DNA of 64,000 bases from Hebobacterum sp964559435 (GTDB lineage: Bacteria > Armatimonadota > Hebobacteria > Hebobacterales > Hebobacteraceae): NCBI GenBank assembly GCA_964559435.1, contig CAZLHI010000005.1:62001-126000 (forward strand), written 5' to 3'. Below the pieces are notes generated by a model. That model was not told the DNA's origin, made no database searches, and saw only the letters and a program-made list of their open reading frames with translations. Below are positions 16,885 through 25,844 of the stretch, piece by piece. A program made the translations under genes and the position numbers. Each line of letters opens with the position of its first letter. The stretch's first letter is position 1.

Positions 16885-19100
16885 CTTTGAGGTGGTTCGG
16901 GCGGGTGCTGGCGCTTGTATGTTGGCTGCTCGGCGTGAGTTCGCTCCCGTCCTGGGCGGCACATGAGAAGCTCTTGCTCGTCGTCTTGGACAAGGTCACA
17001 TGGCACGATCTTCTGTCAGAGGATGTGTCTGTCCCTGTGCTTCAGGGCCTGATGCAGGACGGTGCGGTGGGCGTGATGTGCGTGCGCACCGCAGGGGGGT
17101 ACGGCGGCGAGTATCTGACGATCGGCGCGGGGTCGCGTGCCTCCTCTCGGCGCGATCCGATGACCGGGGCCGACGCGGAGGCGAATGCGTATCAGGTGAC
17201 CGAGATCCTGGACGGCTCTACCGCCGGGCAGGTCTTCGCGGCGCGAAGCGGATGGCGCCCGCCCACAGGTGGTGTCGTTCACCTAGCCATCGGCGAACTG
17301 CTGCGACATAATGCGAGCGCCGACCACCCCCTCAAGTTGGGTCTTCTGGGTGGTGCGCTCAGGCGCGGCGGCCTTCGAGTCGCATGTGTCGGGAACGCGG
17401 ATACGCTGGACTCAGCTCACCGCGAGCTGGTCGCGATCGGTATGGATGAACGTGGCGTCGTGCCGATAGGCGACGTGAGCGGCAGATTCGTTGTGAGGGA
17501 TCGATCGGTGCCCTACGGTGTGACCTTCGACCCCGACGCTCTTCTCTCCGCGGTCCGGCGCGCGGCAGCCAGCGCCGACCTCATTGTGCTGGACCCCGGC
17601 GAGACCTCTCGGGTCGAGCTGTGCGCCGGACACATGACCCTGGATGCACTGGATGCCGTACGTCGTCGAGCGATTGAGAAGACGGACCGGTTTCTCGGCG
17701 AAGTGATCTCTTCTCTGACCGGCGAGAGATGGTCCGTGCTGGTTGTGACGCCGGGTACGCGGGAGGCCGGGCCGGGGGAGAGCGACACTGGGCTTGCTCC
17801 GGTCATATGGTCGAGTGCGCGGGCCGGGGCCGGGCTGCTTACCTCGCCCTCGACGGGCCGGCCGGGGATCGTGCTCAACACAGATGTCGCTCCTTCAGTA
17901 CTGGAGTACTTCGGTGTGAAAGCGCCGCGGGAGGCCGTGGGGCGCGCCATGACCGTCGAGTCCACGGAGGGAGATCCGATCGCACGACTCCGCTCGGACT
18001 TGGTCCGGCACGGCGCGGTGGAGGCCGCACGCTACAGGCTGTTCCGCGCGATCCCCGTCCTGAGCGCGATTGTGCTTTTCGTGGCGGCGTTCTTCCTCCT
18101 TGTTGGCGAACGCGTCCCCGCGATAGCGAGGATGCTCCTGCGCGCGGCTCTCCTCCTCCTCGTATCGGCTCCCGCTGCGATGCTGCTCGCGGCGCTCCGG
18201 CCGCTGTCTGCAGACGAAATGCTGCTTACCGTCGGCGCGGTCTCAGTAGCCCTCGCGTTCGCTGCCTCTTGGATAACGGGCTGGCGTTCTGGACATGTGC
18301 TGCCCTGTCTTGTGGTCGTCGCCCTACTCGCTTACGACTTGGTGCGCGGCCAGCAGATGTTGTACTGGTCGCCCTTCAGTTACTCCCCCGTCGCTGGCGC
18401 ACGGTTCTATGGCATCGGCAACGAATACGCGGGGGTGTTGCTGGGCGCGGGCCTCATCGGAGGTGCGTCCCTGCTGTGGCCGCGCGAGAGGTCTGGGCGC
18501 GGAGAGCGAATCGCCGTTGCCGTCGCGCTGCTGCTTCTGGCTGTCCTCGTGGGAATGCCCCGGTTCGGCGCGAACCTCGGCATGTCGCTGGCTCTCGCGG
18601 TCGGAGCAAGCGTATTCATCGTCTACCTCTGGCGCGGAGCGGTCGGATGGCCCGAGGCGCTGGCAGCGCTGCTGGCGGTCACGGTCCTCATAAGCTCAGC
18701 AGTCGTCATCGATCTTGTGTACCTAGGGCCAGAGGCGTCGCACATCGGCCGGTGGGCTTCGGCCGTTCGAGCCGAAGGCTGGGCAGCGATTGCCGGGGTC
18801 TTGTCTCGGAAGATGTCCATGAACTTCCTTCTCCTGAAGGTCTCGTCGTGGACAGACGCCGCCGCCGGTGCCCTCGCGGTGCTCGCAGTGGCGGTGGCGG
18901 CGCGGCCGGCCAGGGTCATCGCCGTCCTCAGGGAAAGGGTGTGGCTCTCTCCGGCACTCATCGCGTGCGTGACGGGCGCGGCGGCCGCCTTCGCACTCAA
19001 CGACTCCGGGATCGTCGCGGCCTCTCTGACGCTCCTCTACGCGGCCGCCAGCCTCAGCTACGTCAGCCTGGGCGACGTCGCGTTGGAACAGCATCGCTAG
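16881..19100 (+). CDS. large membrane protein with a predicted extracytoplasmic domain
   Basis: Product of 739 residues with an N-terminal signal or anchor (residues 4-27, ending SWAAHE). A soluble region follows to about residue 385, and it begins LLLVVLDKVTWHDLL in a way that recalls alkaline-phosphatase-superfamily folds. The rest (about 390-735) contains 10 or 11 hydrophobic segments. Conserved-looking polar motifs inside the membrane part are FYGIGNEYAGVLLGAG and LNDSGIVAAS. I cannot name a family with confidence. Overlap with the upstream glycosyltransferase suggests a role in assembly or export of a cell-surface glycan. Confidence 0.65.
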   Translation: MTLRWFGRVLALVCWLLGVSSLPSWAAHEKLLLVVLDKVTWHDLLSEDVSVPVLQGLMQDGAVGVMCVRTAGGYGGEYLTIGAGSRASSRRDPMTGADAEANAYQVTEILDGSTAGQVFAARSGWRPPTGGVVHLAIGELLRHNASADHPLKLGLLGGALRRGGLRVACVGNADTLDSAHRELVAIGMDERGVVPIGDVSGRFVVRDRSVPYGVTFDPDALLSAVRRAAASADLIVLDPGETSRVELCAGHMTLDALDAVRRRAIEKTDRFLGEVISSLTGERWSVLVVTPGTREAGPGESDTGLAPVIWSSARAGAGLLTSPSTGRPGIVLNTDVAPSVLEYFGVKAPREAVGRAMTVESTEGDPIARLRSDLVRHGAVEAARYRLFRAIPVLSAIVLFVAAFFLLVGERVPAIARMLLRAALLLLVSAPAAMLLAALRPLSADEMLLTVGAVSVALAFAASWITGWRSGHVLPCLVVVALLAYDLVRGQQMLYWSPFSYSPVAGARFYGIGNEYAGVLLGAGLIGGASLLWPRERSGRGERIAVAVALLLLAVLVGMPRFGANLGMSLALAVGASVFIVYLWRGAVGWPEALAALLAVTVLISSAVVIDLVYLGPEASHIGRWASAVRAEGWAAIAGVLSRKMSMNFLLLKVSSWTDAAAGALAVLAVAVAARPARVIAVLRERVWLSPALIACVTGAAAAFALNDSGIVAASLTLLYAAASLSYVSLGDVALEQHR

Positions 19101-19309
19101 GGGGCGGCCACGAGGCTGTCTCGATCTACCGTAGCCCGGTCCTCGCCGTCAGTTCCAGAGGAACCAGCACCGCAAGCAGAGCGCTCTCTGGTGAGCAGCA
19201 GCGCGGCTAGCCTCCCCTTCAGCCCCTCTGCCTGCCGCGAATCGGCCCCACTCCCCGGCGATTGGCGGGAGGGCCACCCCAAAGCGGACCTGCCGGCCGC
19301 CATGCCGAC

Positions 19310-19338
19310 TTGCTCTCCGGAAGCTCTGCCGATAGAAT
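19310..19338 (+). promoter_or_regulatory. probable promoter upstream of the AmrS-like gene
   Basis: TTGCTC (19310-19315), 17 bases, then TAGAAT (19333-19338), 22 bases before the start codon. The rest of the 260-base gap from 19101 shows no clear feature. Confidence 0.5.
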
Positions 19339-19360
19339 GAGGCAGCGAGAGGTGAGGGCC

Positions 19361-20368
19361 ATGACCCGGTCCGGTCTGAAAGAGGCGGCCTACTGGGAGG
19401 AGGGGGAGGGTGGGCGAGTGCACTGCATGCTCTGCCCTAACGACTGCCGCATCGCCGACGGTCAGACGGGACTGTGTCGGGTTCGGCAGAACGTGCAGGG
19501 GGTGCTCCGGACTCTTAACTACAGCCGGGTCTCGGCTGTGAACTGGGATCCGATAGAAAAAAAGCCGCTTTTTCACCTCCAGCCAGGGGCGAACATACTC
19601 TCGCTGGGAACCGTCGGCTGCAATCTGGCCTGCGCCTTCTGCCAGAACTGGTCGATCTCACAGGCGACGGGCGGAACTCGGAGAATGACGCCAGAGGAGG
19701 CAGCGCAGTTGGCGGCGGGCCAGGCGGGAAACATCGGCATCGCCTACACCTACAACGAGCCGTTCATCTGGTACGAGTTCGTGGCCGAGACGGCGCGGCT
19801 GGTGAAGGACGCCGGGCTGCGGAATGTCCTCGTGACAAACGGCTATGTCTCGGAGAAGCCCCTGCGCGATCTCCTTCCCTATATAGACGCAATGAACGTT
19901 GACATTAAATCCATGGCGGCGGACTTCTACCGCGAACTGTGCCACGGGAAGTCCGAGCCGCCCCGCCGCACTGTTGAGATCGCCTATGAGGCCGGCTGCC
20001 TGGTTGAGGTCACGAATCTCGTGATACCGAACTGGAACGACAGCGAAGAAGACATCGAGGCGCTGATCGACTGGGTGGCGAGCGTCGGCACCGACGTGCC
20101 GCTGCACTTCTCCCGTTACCATCCCAATCACAAGTTCACTGAGCCTCCGACGCCCGCACAGACTCTCCTTCGGGCGCGGGAGATGGCTCTAGAGAAGCTG
20201 GACTATGTGTACGTCGGCAATGTGTGGGGTGGCGACGGAGAAAACACGCTCTGCCCAAGCTGTGGCAAGACGGTGGTCGAGCGGCGCGGCTTCAGCGTAC
20301 TGCGGACGGCCGTCGAGGACGGCAAGTGCGAGTTCTGCGGGGGAGAGGTGAAGATCGTCGGCGCGTAG
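19361..20368 (+). CDS. amrS: AmmeMemoRadiSam-type radical SAM enzyme
   Basis: This 335-residue radical SAM protein is of the AmrS/PflA-like group. An N-terminal cysteine cluster (CMLCPNDCRIADGQTGLCRVR) precedes the canonical CxxxCxxC cluster in GCNLACAFCQNWSIS. YTYNEPFIWYE and LVTNGYVS are typical of this group. The C-terminal CPSCGKTVVERRG...CEFCGG is an extra metal-binding segment. ATG 19361 with GAGAGGTGAGGG upstream was preferred over a frame opening at 19262. The usual partner AMMECR1 and MEMO domains are not in the window. The substrate is unknown. Confidence 0.85.
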   Translation: MTRSGLKEAAYWEEGEGGRVHCMLCPNDCRIADGQTGLCRVRQNVQGVLRTLNYSRVSAVNWDPIEKKPLFHLQPGANILSLGTVGCNLACAFCQNWSISQATGGTRRMTPEEAAQLAAGQAGNIGIAYTYNEPFIWYEFVAETARLVKDAGLRNVLVTNGYVSEKPLRDLLPYIDAMNVDIKSMAADFYRELCHGKSEPPRRTVEIAYEAGCLVEVTNLVIPNWNDSEEDIEALIDWVASVGTDVPLHFSRYHPNHKFTEPPTPAQTLLRAREMALEKLDYVYVGNVWGGDGENTLCPSCGKTVVERRGFSVLRTAVEDGKCEFCGGEVKIVGA

Positions 20369-20396
20369 CCGACTTCGGAAACGGAGGCATCGCAGC

Positions 20397-20726
20397 ATGA
20401 GCAAGGAGCCAAAGATCACCTCATGGCGTGAGCTGCTGGAGAGGACGGTTGAGCTGGGCCTCGGCGCGGCCTTGCTCACCAAGGAGTCTGCCACGAAGCT
20501 GGTGGACGAACTCGTGAAGCGAGGCGACGTGAGCCGCGAAGAGGGCAAGAAGCTTGTGGCCGACATGCTCGAGAAAGGCCGGGGCCAGAAGAAACGCATG
20601 GAGGATTTCGTCGCCGGTGTGGTGCAGCGCGCTCTGGCGAAGGCCGACGTTGCGCGGCGCTCTGAACTCGACGAACTCCAAAGGCGCATCGCTGAGCTGG
20701 AAAGCCGCATGGGTGAGCGGGAGTAG
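20397..20726 (+). CDS. phasin-like coiled-coil protein
   Basis: A small (109-residue) highly charged helical protein. The first part (SWRELLERTVELGLGAALLTKESATKLVDELV) is amphipathic, and the end (residues 88-109) is a heptad-rich coiled coil. The pattern matches polyhydroxyalkanoate granule-associated or phasin-like small proteins that often sit immediately upstream of ubiB/aarF-type kinases. The ubiB-like gene begins 27 bases downstream. No PHA synthase is in the window, so granule association is not shown; a regulatory partner of the kinase is equally possible. Confidence 0.7.
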   Translation: MSKEPKITSWRELLERTVELGLGAALLTKESATKLVDELVKRGDVSREEGKKLVADMLEKGRGQKKRMEDFVAGVVQRALAKADVARRSELDELQRRIAELESRMGERE

Positions 20727-20753
20727 GCGAGTCTCTGTCGCGGCGGGCGGTCG

Positions 20754-22415
20754 ATGAGTTTGGGAATCGGGCTGCGAAACCTCAGCCGAGTTCGCGAGAT
20801 CCTATCGGTTCTGGTTCTCGACTACGGGTTCGGCTATGTCTTCGACCAGCTTGGCATATCGCGACTGCTGCCCGTCGCGCGAAGGCGGCGGCCCTCCCGA
20901 GAGTACGCCGCGCTGCCGGGAGCGCGGCGGCTGCGGCTCGCGCTGGCCGAACTAGGGCCCACCTTCATCAAGCTTGGCCAGATACTGGCGGCTCGGGGCG
21001 ACTTGCTTCCCCCTCCCGTCGTCCGGGAGCTGAGACGCCTCCAGGACGAGGGGCCCGTGGTCTCGTTCTCAGAGATCCGCGGCGTCATCGAGCGAGAGCT
21101 GGGACGCCCGCTGGAGCAGTCTTTCCCGGAGATCAACCCAGAGCCCCTCTCGTCCGCGTCGCTCGGCCAGGTGCATGAGGCGGCCCTCGCCGGCGGGCGC
21201 GCGGTCACCGTCAAGGTCCTTCGGCCCGGAGTGCGCAGAGTCGTCGAGGACGACCTTCAGATCCTTTCGGATGCGGCCGCACTTCTCACGCGCCGAGTCC
21301 CGGCACTCAGGCGACACAACTTGTCGAGCCTCGTGCGACAGTTCGCCGCCCAGATGGAAGACGAGATGTCCTATACGATTGAGGCGCATAACGCAGAGCG
21401 GCTGCGACGTAACCTGGGCTCGGCAGGGCTGGACTTGAGTGTGCCGCAGGTCATCTGGGACTTCACCACTCGCGAGGTGCTGACGACTGAACGGGTTCGG
21501 GCCTGTCGTGTGGACCAGTTCGGCGCGATGGCGCCAGAGTTGGACCGAAAGGCACTGGCCGAGCGAATCGGGCGCGCGTTTCTGCACCAGGTCTTCGTCG
21601 ACGGTTTCTTCCACGGGGATCCCCACCACGGCAACGTGCTGGTGGACGAGCAGGGCACCGTCTTCCTCTTGGACTTCGGCATTGTCGGCTACTTGGACCA
21701 GAGGACGCGCCGTCTGCTCTGCGATGCGATGCGGCGCGTCCACGAGCAGGACATCGAGGGCCTCGTCGCCGCCATGTCGGAGCTCGGGACTCTGGGCGCA
21801 GACACTGACCTCGAATCGCTCAGCCACGAACTGGCCAGGATAGTGAGCCGGTTTGTGCTGCTTCCGCGACGCGAATTCCCCATGGGGGAGGTGCTGATGC
21901 GGGCCCTGCGCGCCCTTTGGCTCAACAATGTCCGCGTTCCGCTGGAACTCTCGCTGACGGCGAAGTCACTGCTGATGGCCGAGGCCGTGGCGACAGATTT
22001 GGACCCTGACTTCGACTTCCGAGAGCTTGCGGAGCCGGTGCTTCGCCAGGCCCGGGCCAAAGAGCTCGCGCCCGACCATCTCGTAGACCGGACAGTGCGT
22101 GCCCTGGAAGCGGCTGCACGTCGGCTTGGTCGGCTCCCGGACAGGCTCGACCGCGTACTCGCGCTGGTCGAGCACGGCGGCCTACGAGTCCGTGTCGAGG
22201 ATCTCGACATCGACACCCGGTGGGGCCGGCTGAGCCGAGCGCTGAGCCGAGTCGCGCTCGGCGTTCTCACGATGGGGCTGCTCATAGCGGGAGCGCTGCT
22301 GCTTGTACTCGGGCAGTCTGCCCTGCATTGGGGGCTGGGCGCGGCAATACTCGCCGGCGGGGTGCTCAGCGGTCTGATCGTGGTCCTGCACGCCCTCAGG
22401 CCGGGGCAGCTCTGA
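20754..22415 (+). CDS. UbiB/AarF (ABC1) family atypical kinase
   Basis: A 553-residue member of the ABC1/UbiB family, atypical ATPase/kinases linked to isoprenoid lipid (often quinone) metabolism. Signature elements are the KxGQ motif in FIKLGQILAARGDLLP, the Ala-rich loop SASLGQVHEA, the catalytic FFHGDPHHGNVLV and the metal-binding LDFGIVGYLD. Two hydrophobic helices near residues 500-545 anchor it to the membrane, as expected for the family. It starts at ATG 20754, downstream of the phasin-like gene, and ends 3 bases before maf. No ubiquinone or menaquinone gene is nearby. Confidence 0.9.
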   Translation: MSLGIGLRNLSRVREILSVLVLDYGFGYVFDQLGISRLLPVARRRRPSREYAALPGARRLRLALAELGPTFIKLGQILAARGDLLPPPVVRELRRLQDEGPVVSFSEIRGVIERELGRPLEQSFPEINPEPLSSASLGQVHEAALAGGRAVTVKVLRPGVRRVVEDDLQILSDAAALLTRRVPALRRHNLSSLVRQFAAQMEDEMSYTIEAHNAERLRRNLGSAGLDLSVPQVIWDFTTREVLTTERVRACRVDQFGAMAPELDRKALAERIGRAFLHQVFVDGFFHGDPHHGNVLVDEQGTVFLLDFGIVGYLDQRTRRLLCDAMRRVHEQDIEGLVAAMSELGTLGADTDLESLSHELARIVSRFVLLPRREFPMGEVLMRALRALWLNNVRVPLELSLTAKSLLMAEAVATDLDPDFDFRELAEPVLRQARAKELAPDHLVDRTVRALEAAARRLGRLPDRLDRVLALVEHGGLRVRVEDLDIDTRWGRLSRALSRVALGVLTMGLLIAGALLLVLGQSALHWGLGAAILAGGVLSGLIVVLHALRPGQL

Positions 22416-22417
22416 GC

Positions 22418-23017
22418 GTGTTGATCCTCGCCTCGCGATCGCCCAGACGCGAACAGCTCCTGCGGGCAGCAGGGCTTGTCTTCAGGGTTGTCGCCCCCGA
22501 CATACCGGAGCCCCTCGCCGCCCGGCCTCGCGGCCGCTATGCGGACCTTGTCCGTCAGGCGGCCCTGGCCAAGGCTGAAGCTGTCTCTGGACGAGAGAGA
22601 GGTCCTGTTCTGGCGGCAGACACCATCGTCGTCTGTGACGGCGAGATACTTGGCAAGCCAAGCGATGAGGAGGACGCTCGCCGAATGTTGCACAAGTTCA
22701 GCGGACGGTCGCATCGCGTATACACAGGTGTGGCACTGCTGCAGGGGACCCGCCGTCGGCTTGACTATGAGTGCACGGAGGTGGCCTTTCGCCGCCTGTC
22801 GAAGGAAGAGATAGACCGGTACGTCGGCACCGGCGAGCCCATGGACAAGGCCGGCTCCTATGCCATCCAAGGCGAAGGCGGGGCCTTGATTCGCTCCATT
22901 CGGGGCTGCTACACGAACGTGATTGGACTCCCGCTTCCCAAAGTGCTTGAGATGTTGAAGGAGTTCGAGTTGGGTGCGACAGGAGCACATCGGGGTGGTA
23001 GGAGCAGCCGTCGATGA
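22418..23017 (+). CDS. maf: Maf-family nucleotide pyrophosphatase
   Basis: A 199-residue Maf protein, a pyrophosphatase acting on dTTP/UTP or modified nucleotides and linked to septum control in Bacillus. It begins LILASRSPRREQLLRAAGL, and contains AADTIVVCDGEILGKPSDEEDA, HRVYTGVAL and the conserved GEPMDKAGSYAIQGEGG. GTG 22418 was chosen because it gives the standard N-terminus. The frame opens much earlier, but inside ubiB. The stop overlaps the mreB start by 4 bases, the maf-mreB-mreC order seen in many bacteria. Confidence 0.92.
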   Translation: MLILASRSPRREQLLRAAGLVFRVVAPDIPEPLAARPRGRYADLVRQAALAKAEAVSGRERGPVLAADTIVVCDGEILGKPSDEEDARRMLHKFSGRSHRVYTGVALLQGTRRRLDYECTEVAFRRLSKEEIDRYVGTGEPMDKAGSYAIQGEGGALIRSIRGCYTNVIGLPLPKVLEMLKEFELGATGAHRGGRSSRR

Positions 23018-24048
23018 TCTGGCGGCGCGCCCTTTCGCGATATTCCAGGGACATGGCGATCGACCTGGGCACAGCCAATACGCTCGTCTATATCAGGGGC
23101 CGGGGGATCGTTCTGAACGAGCCGTCGGTAGTGGCGGTGGACGAGACGACGGGGCAGATTCTCTGGGTCGGGTCGGAAGCCAAGCAGATGCTGGGGAGAG
23201 CTCCGGCCAAGATCGGCGTTGTGCGGCCGTTGAAGGACGGCGTCATTGCGGACTTCGAGGTCGCCGAGGCCATGCTGCGCTACTTCATTCAGCGCGTGCA
23301 TGGTCGGCGGGTCTTTGTCCATCCCAAGGCCGTCATGGGCATCCCGTCCGGCGTCACAGAAGTCGAACGGCGCGCAATGCGAGAGGCCCTTCTTCGCGCC
23401 GGAGCTGGCGAGGGCTACCTGATCGAGGAGCCGATGGCAGCAGCCATTGGGGCAGAGCTTGCCGTTTGGGAGCCGGCCGGTAATATGGTACTCGATATCG
23501 GCGGGGGCACATCAGAGGTCGCGGTGATAGCACTCAATCGCGTCGTGGTGAGACGCTCCAGCCGCATTGCCGGAGATGAGGTCGACCAAGCCATAGTCAC
23601 GTTCTTCGAGCAGCAATACAGCCTGGCCATTGGGTTGCCGACTGCTGAACGCGTCAAGCGAGAGATCGGGTCGGTAGTCGCATTCGACGGTGATGATCAA
23701 GCCGCGACAGTCGCGGCCGGACGGGATCTTGTCACCGGCCTTCCTCAATCGACCGAGATCTCGGCGGCGGAGATCCGAGAGGCGATCGCCGAGCCGGTTG
23801 CGGCGATAGCAGAGACGATACGGCTGACGCTGGAAAGCACGCCGGCCGAGATTGCCGCCGACATCATGGATTGCGGCATCGTCTTGACTGGCGGCGGCGC
23901 CCTGCTGAGGGGGATAGACGAGTTGCTTGCACAGGAGATCGACATGCGCGTGCGGCTGGCAGAACATCCGCTCACCTGTGTTGTGGAGGGCGCTGGACGG
24001 GCGCTGGAAGACCCCGAGCGCTTTGCCGGCGCCTTCGCGGCCTGCTGA
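23014..24048 (+). CDS. mreB: rod shape-determining protein MreB
   Basis: This 344-residue actin-like cytoskeletal protein guides lateral wall synthesis. Conserved phosphate and connecting motifs are MAIDLGTANTLVYIRG, LKDGVIADFEVAEAMLRYFI, GIPSGVTEVERRA, EEPMAAAIGA, VLDIGGGTSEVAV and VLTGGGALLRGIDE. ATG 23014 overlaps the maf stop; an internal Met at residue 14 (MAIDLG) is a possible alternative. Together with mreC it implies a rod-shaped or elongating cell. No mreD or rodA follows. Confidence 0.95.
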   Translation: MIWRRALSRYSRDMAIDLGTANTLVYIRGRGIVLNEPSVVAVDETTGQILWVGSEAKQMLGRAPAKIGVVRPLKDGVIADFEVAEAMLRYFIQRVHGRRVFVHPKAVMGIPSGVTEVERRAMREALLRAGAGEGYLIEEPMAAAIGAELAVWEPAGNMVLDIGGGTSEVAVIALNRVVVRRSSRIAGDEVDQAIVTFFEQQYSLAIGLPTAERVKREIGSVVAFDGDDQAATVAAGRDLVTGLPQSTEISAAEIREAIAEPVAAIAETIRLTLESTPAEIAADIMDCGIVLTGGGALLRGIDELLAQEIDMRVRLAEHPLTCVVEGAGRALEDPERFAGAFAAC

Positions 24049-24059
24049 GGCGGGAGCAC

Positions 24060-24920
24060 ATGATAGCGCGACTCCGCACCGAACGAGGCCGAACCCTGGC
24101 CATGCTTGCCGGGCTCACAGCGGCGGCCCTGATGCTGAACCTCTGGCAGGCTGCGGCGCGGCGCGGCGGCGGCGCTAGCTGGCTCGATTCCGCCGTCTGC
24201 GCGGCCTCGCGCCCTTTGCAGCAGGTGCTCGTTACGTGCGCGGACTTCCTGGAGAAGGAGTGGATGGCGACCGTCCACGCGCGAGATCTGATCGAAGAGA
24301 ACGCGGCCCTCTCCGCGCGGGTGGCCACACTGGAGGGCATCCTTTCTCGAATGGACGAGCAGCGGACGGCCGACAGCCGTCAAGCCGCTCTGAGGTCGGC
24401 CTATCCAGGTATTGACAGAGACCGTCTCGCGCACATCATTGGCGCTGGCGAAGGCGGGTGGCACTACTTCTTCACACTGGACCAGGGCAAGGCCGACGGC
24501 GTGCATGTGCGCGACGTAGCCGTTACGCCCGAGGGAGTGATCGGCCAGGTATTCGCTGTCACTGCCCATACTGCCCGGCTGATCCCCCTGACGGAACCAG
24601 CGAGCGCGATAGGGATACGACTCCAGCGCTCGCGCGCCACCGGCCTGCTGAAGGGACTTGGCAATTGGCGCTGCGAAGTCCGCTATCTGACCCCAGATGC
24701 AGATGTCGAAGTCGGGGATGCCGTGCTCACATCTGGCCTGGGAGGAGTCTTCCCCGCAGGGCTCCGGGTGGGAACTGTGACATCCGTGAGCGCTGAGAAG
24801 ACGACGCTCGGCAAAGCGGCGGAGGTGGAGCCGGCGGCAGACTTGAGGAAACTCGAGGACGTGCTCCTGCTTCCCGCCCGTGAGCACCTCCTCGCGGGAC
24901 CGGACCCTACGGGCCCGTGA
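24060..24920 (+). CDS. mreC: rod shape-determining protein MreC
   Basis: A 286-residue elongasome scaffold protein. A short basic N-terminus leads into one transmembrane helix (about residues 13-32). A coiled coil follows at about 65-100 (LIEENAALSARVATLEGILS), and then the periplasmic beta domain with VTPEGVIGQVFAV, TAHTARLIPLTEPASAIG and AVLTSGLGGVFPAGLRVGTV, typical of MreC. ATG 24060 lies 12 bases after mreB with GGCGGGAG upstream. The 3' end overlaps the convergent gene at 24907 by 14 bases, so mreD is absent here. Confidence 0.92.
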   Translation: MIARLRTERGRTLAMLAGLTAAALMLNLWQAAARRGGGASWLDSAVCAASRPLQQVLVTCADFLEKEWMATVHARDLIEENAALSARVATLEGILSRMDEQRTADSRQAALRSAYPGIDRDRLAHIIGAGEGGWHYFFTLDQGKADGVHVRDVAVTPEGVIGQVFAVTAHTARLIPLTEPASAIGIRLQRSRATGLLKGLGNWRCEVRYLTPDADVEVGDAVLTSGLGGVFPAGLRVGTVTSVSAEKTTLGKAAEVEPAADLRKLEDVLLLPAREHLLAGPDPTGP

Positions 24921-25587
24921 GGATCACGTAGCCGGTTTCTTCGCTGCCTGAATCCCTGACAATGCACTCGCCCGTGCGCGGTCGTCCGCTGCGCCGCCAC
25001 ACCTCGTAGCTCACCCTCAGGTCTGCAGAGTCAGGGAGTTCCTCCGGCTCGCCCACTGTCACCTTCATGGGAGGATCGTCTCCGAAGTGCTGCTCCAGAT
25101 AGAGCGCGGCCTGCCTGCGAGAGCCATATCTGTCGATGAGCGCGGGGTAGTAGACGGTGGCGCCTTGGTAGTGACCTTGGGCGATCGCCTCCCAGAATCC
25201 CTCGACGGCCGCCCGTGGGGTCGCCGCCGGGGGCGGCAGCGGCTTGGGGCGAAGCAAGATGAAACCCGCTGTGATGGCCCCCACTACCACAACTCCAAGA
25301 GCGATCCAAGGAGCGCGGCTTGGGGCGGCACGCCCCGGCGCTCGCTCGGCGACCTGACGCTCCCGGAGGGCCTCGACCGCGCCCTCGATTTCCTCCCGAG
25401 ACCTCTCGTGCTCTGCCTCACGCTCTTCCTGTGCTTGGCGCTTTGCGGCCTCCTCTTCTGCGGCCGGCCCTTCGGCGGCCGGCCCCTCCGTTTGCTCGGG
25501 CCGCCTCTGCTGCGCTCTTTCCAGTTGGCGCAAGGCTTCTGCAAGCTCGTCCTGGGAGTCATCCTCACCTAGGTCTATGCGTGCCAT
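24907..25587 (-). CDS. hypothetical single-pass membrane protein with coiled coil
   Basis: A 226-residue protein of unknown function. Residues 10-85 are acidic, Glu/Ala/Arg-rich and predicted coiled coil (REEIEGAVEALRERQVAE). One transmembrane helix follows at about 92-112 (APWIALGVVVVGAITAGFILL), then a Pro-rich linker. The globular C-terminal domain beginning ATPRAAVEGFWEAIAQGHYQGA resembles NTF2-like or DUF4878-type extracytoplasmic domains. It is the only minus-strand gene in this part and converges on mreC with a 14-base overlap. The next gene on its other side is tRNA-Arg, transcribed divergently. Confidence 0.75.
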   Translation of the reverse strand: MARIDLGEDDSQDELAEALRQLERAQQRRPEQTEGPAAEGPAAEEEAAKRQAQEEREAEHERSREEIEGAVEALRERQVAERAPGRAAPSRAPWIALGVVVVGAITAGFILLRPKPLPPPAATPRAAVEGFWEAIAQGHYQGATVYYPALIDRYGSRRQAALYLEQHFGDDPPMKVTVGEPEELPDSADLRVSYEVWRRSGRPRTGECIVRDSGSEETGYVILTGP

Positions 25588-25648
25588 CGTGGGCCCTTGA
25601 CCTTCCTACCGGCCGAGTTCTTCGCAACCTGTTCGCATCCTGCCTTTG

Positions 25649-25677
25649 TTGACGGGCTGTACCTATGCTGTTAGACT
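25649..25677 (+). promoter_or_regulatory. promoter for tRNA-Arg (and probably pth)
   Basis: TTGACG (25649-25654), 17 bases, TAGACT (25672-25677). The tRNA begins 26 bases downstream. No terminator is visible between the tRNA and pth. Confidence 0.6.
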
Positions 25678-25702
25678 CAGATTGCACGGCATGAGTTCGT
25701 CT

Positions 25703-25779
25703 GCCCCCGTAGCTCAGGTGGACAGAGCAGGGCCCTCCTAAGGCCCGTGTCGCGCGTTCGAGTCGCGCCGGGGGCTCCA
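25703..25779 (+). tRNA. tRNA-Arg (anticodon CCT)
   Basis: Folds fully. The acceptor GCCCCCG pairs with CGGGGGC, the D stem is GCTC/GAGC, and the anticodon stem GGGCC/GGCCC carries CCT at 25737-25739. The T arm is GCGCG-TTCGAGT-CGCGC. A TCCA end is present, so CCA is encoded, unlike in the tRNA-Pro and tRNA-Ser genes of this window. Confidence 0.94.
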
Positions 25780-25844
25780 CTAAACGCCCGGCTGGCCGCT
25801 CTGCAGAGGGTTCGCCTCCTCGGCCGCCGAATCCATCGCACACC

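Noticed and set aside
17729..19210. Frame of 493 codons overlapping the large membrane protein
   Set aside because: It is Arg/Gly-rich without hydrophobic pattern or motif and is displaced by a frame with ten predicted membrane helices.
19101..19360. Search for a terminator or small gene after the large membrane protein
   Set aside because: No stable hairpin with a T tract and no frame with a ribosome-binding site were found; only the amrS promoter is supported.
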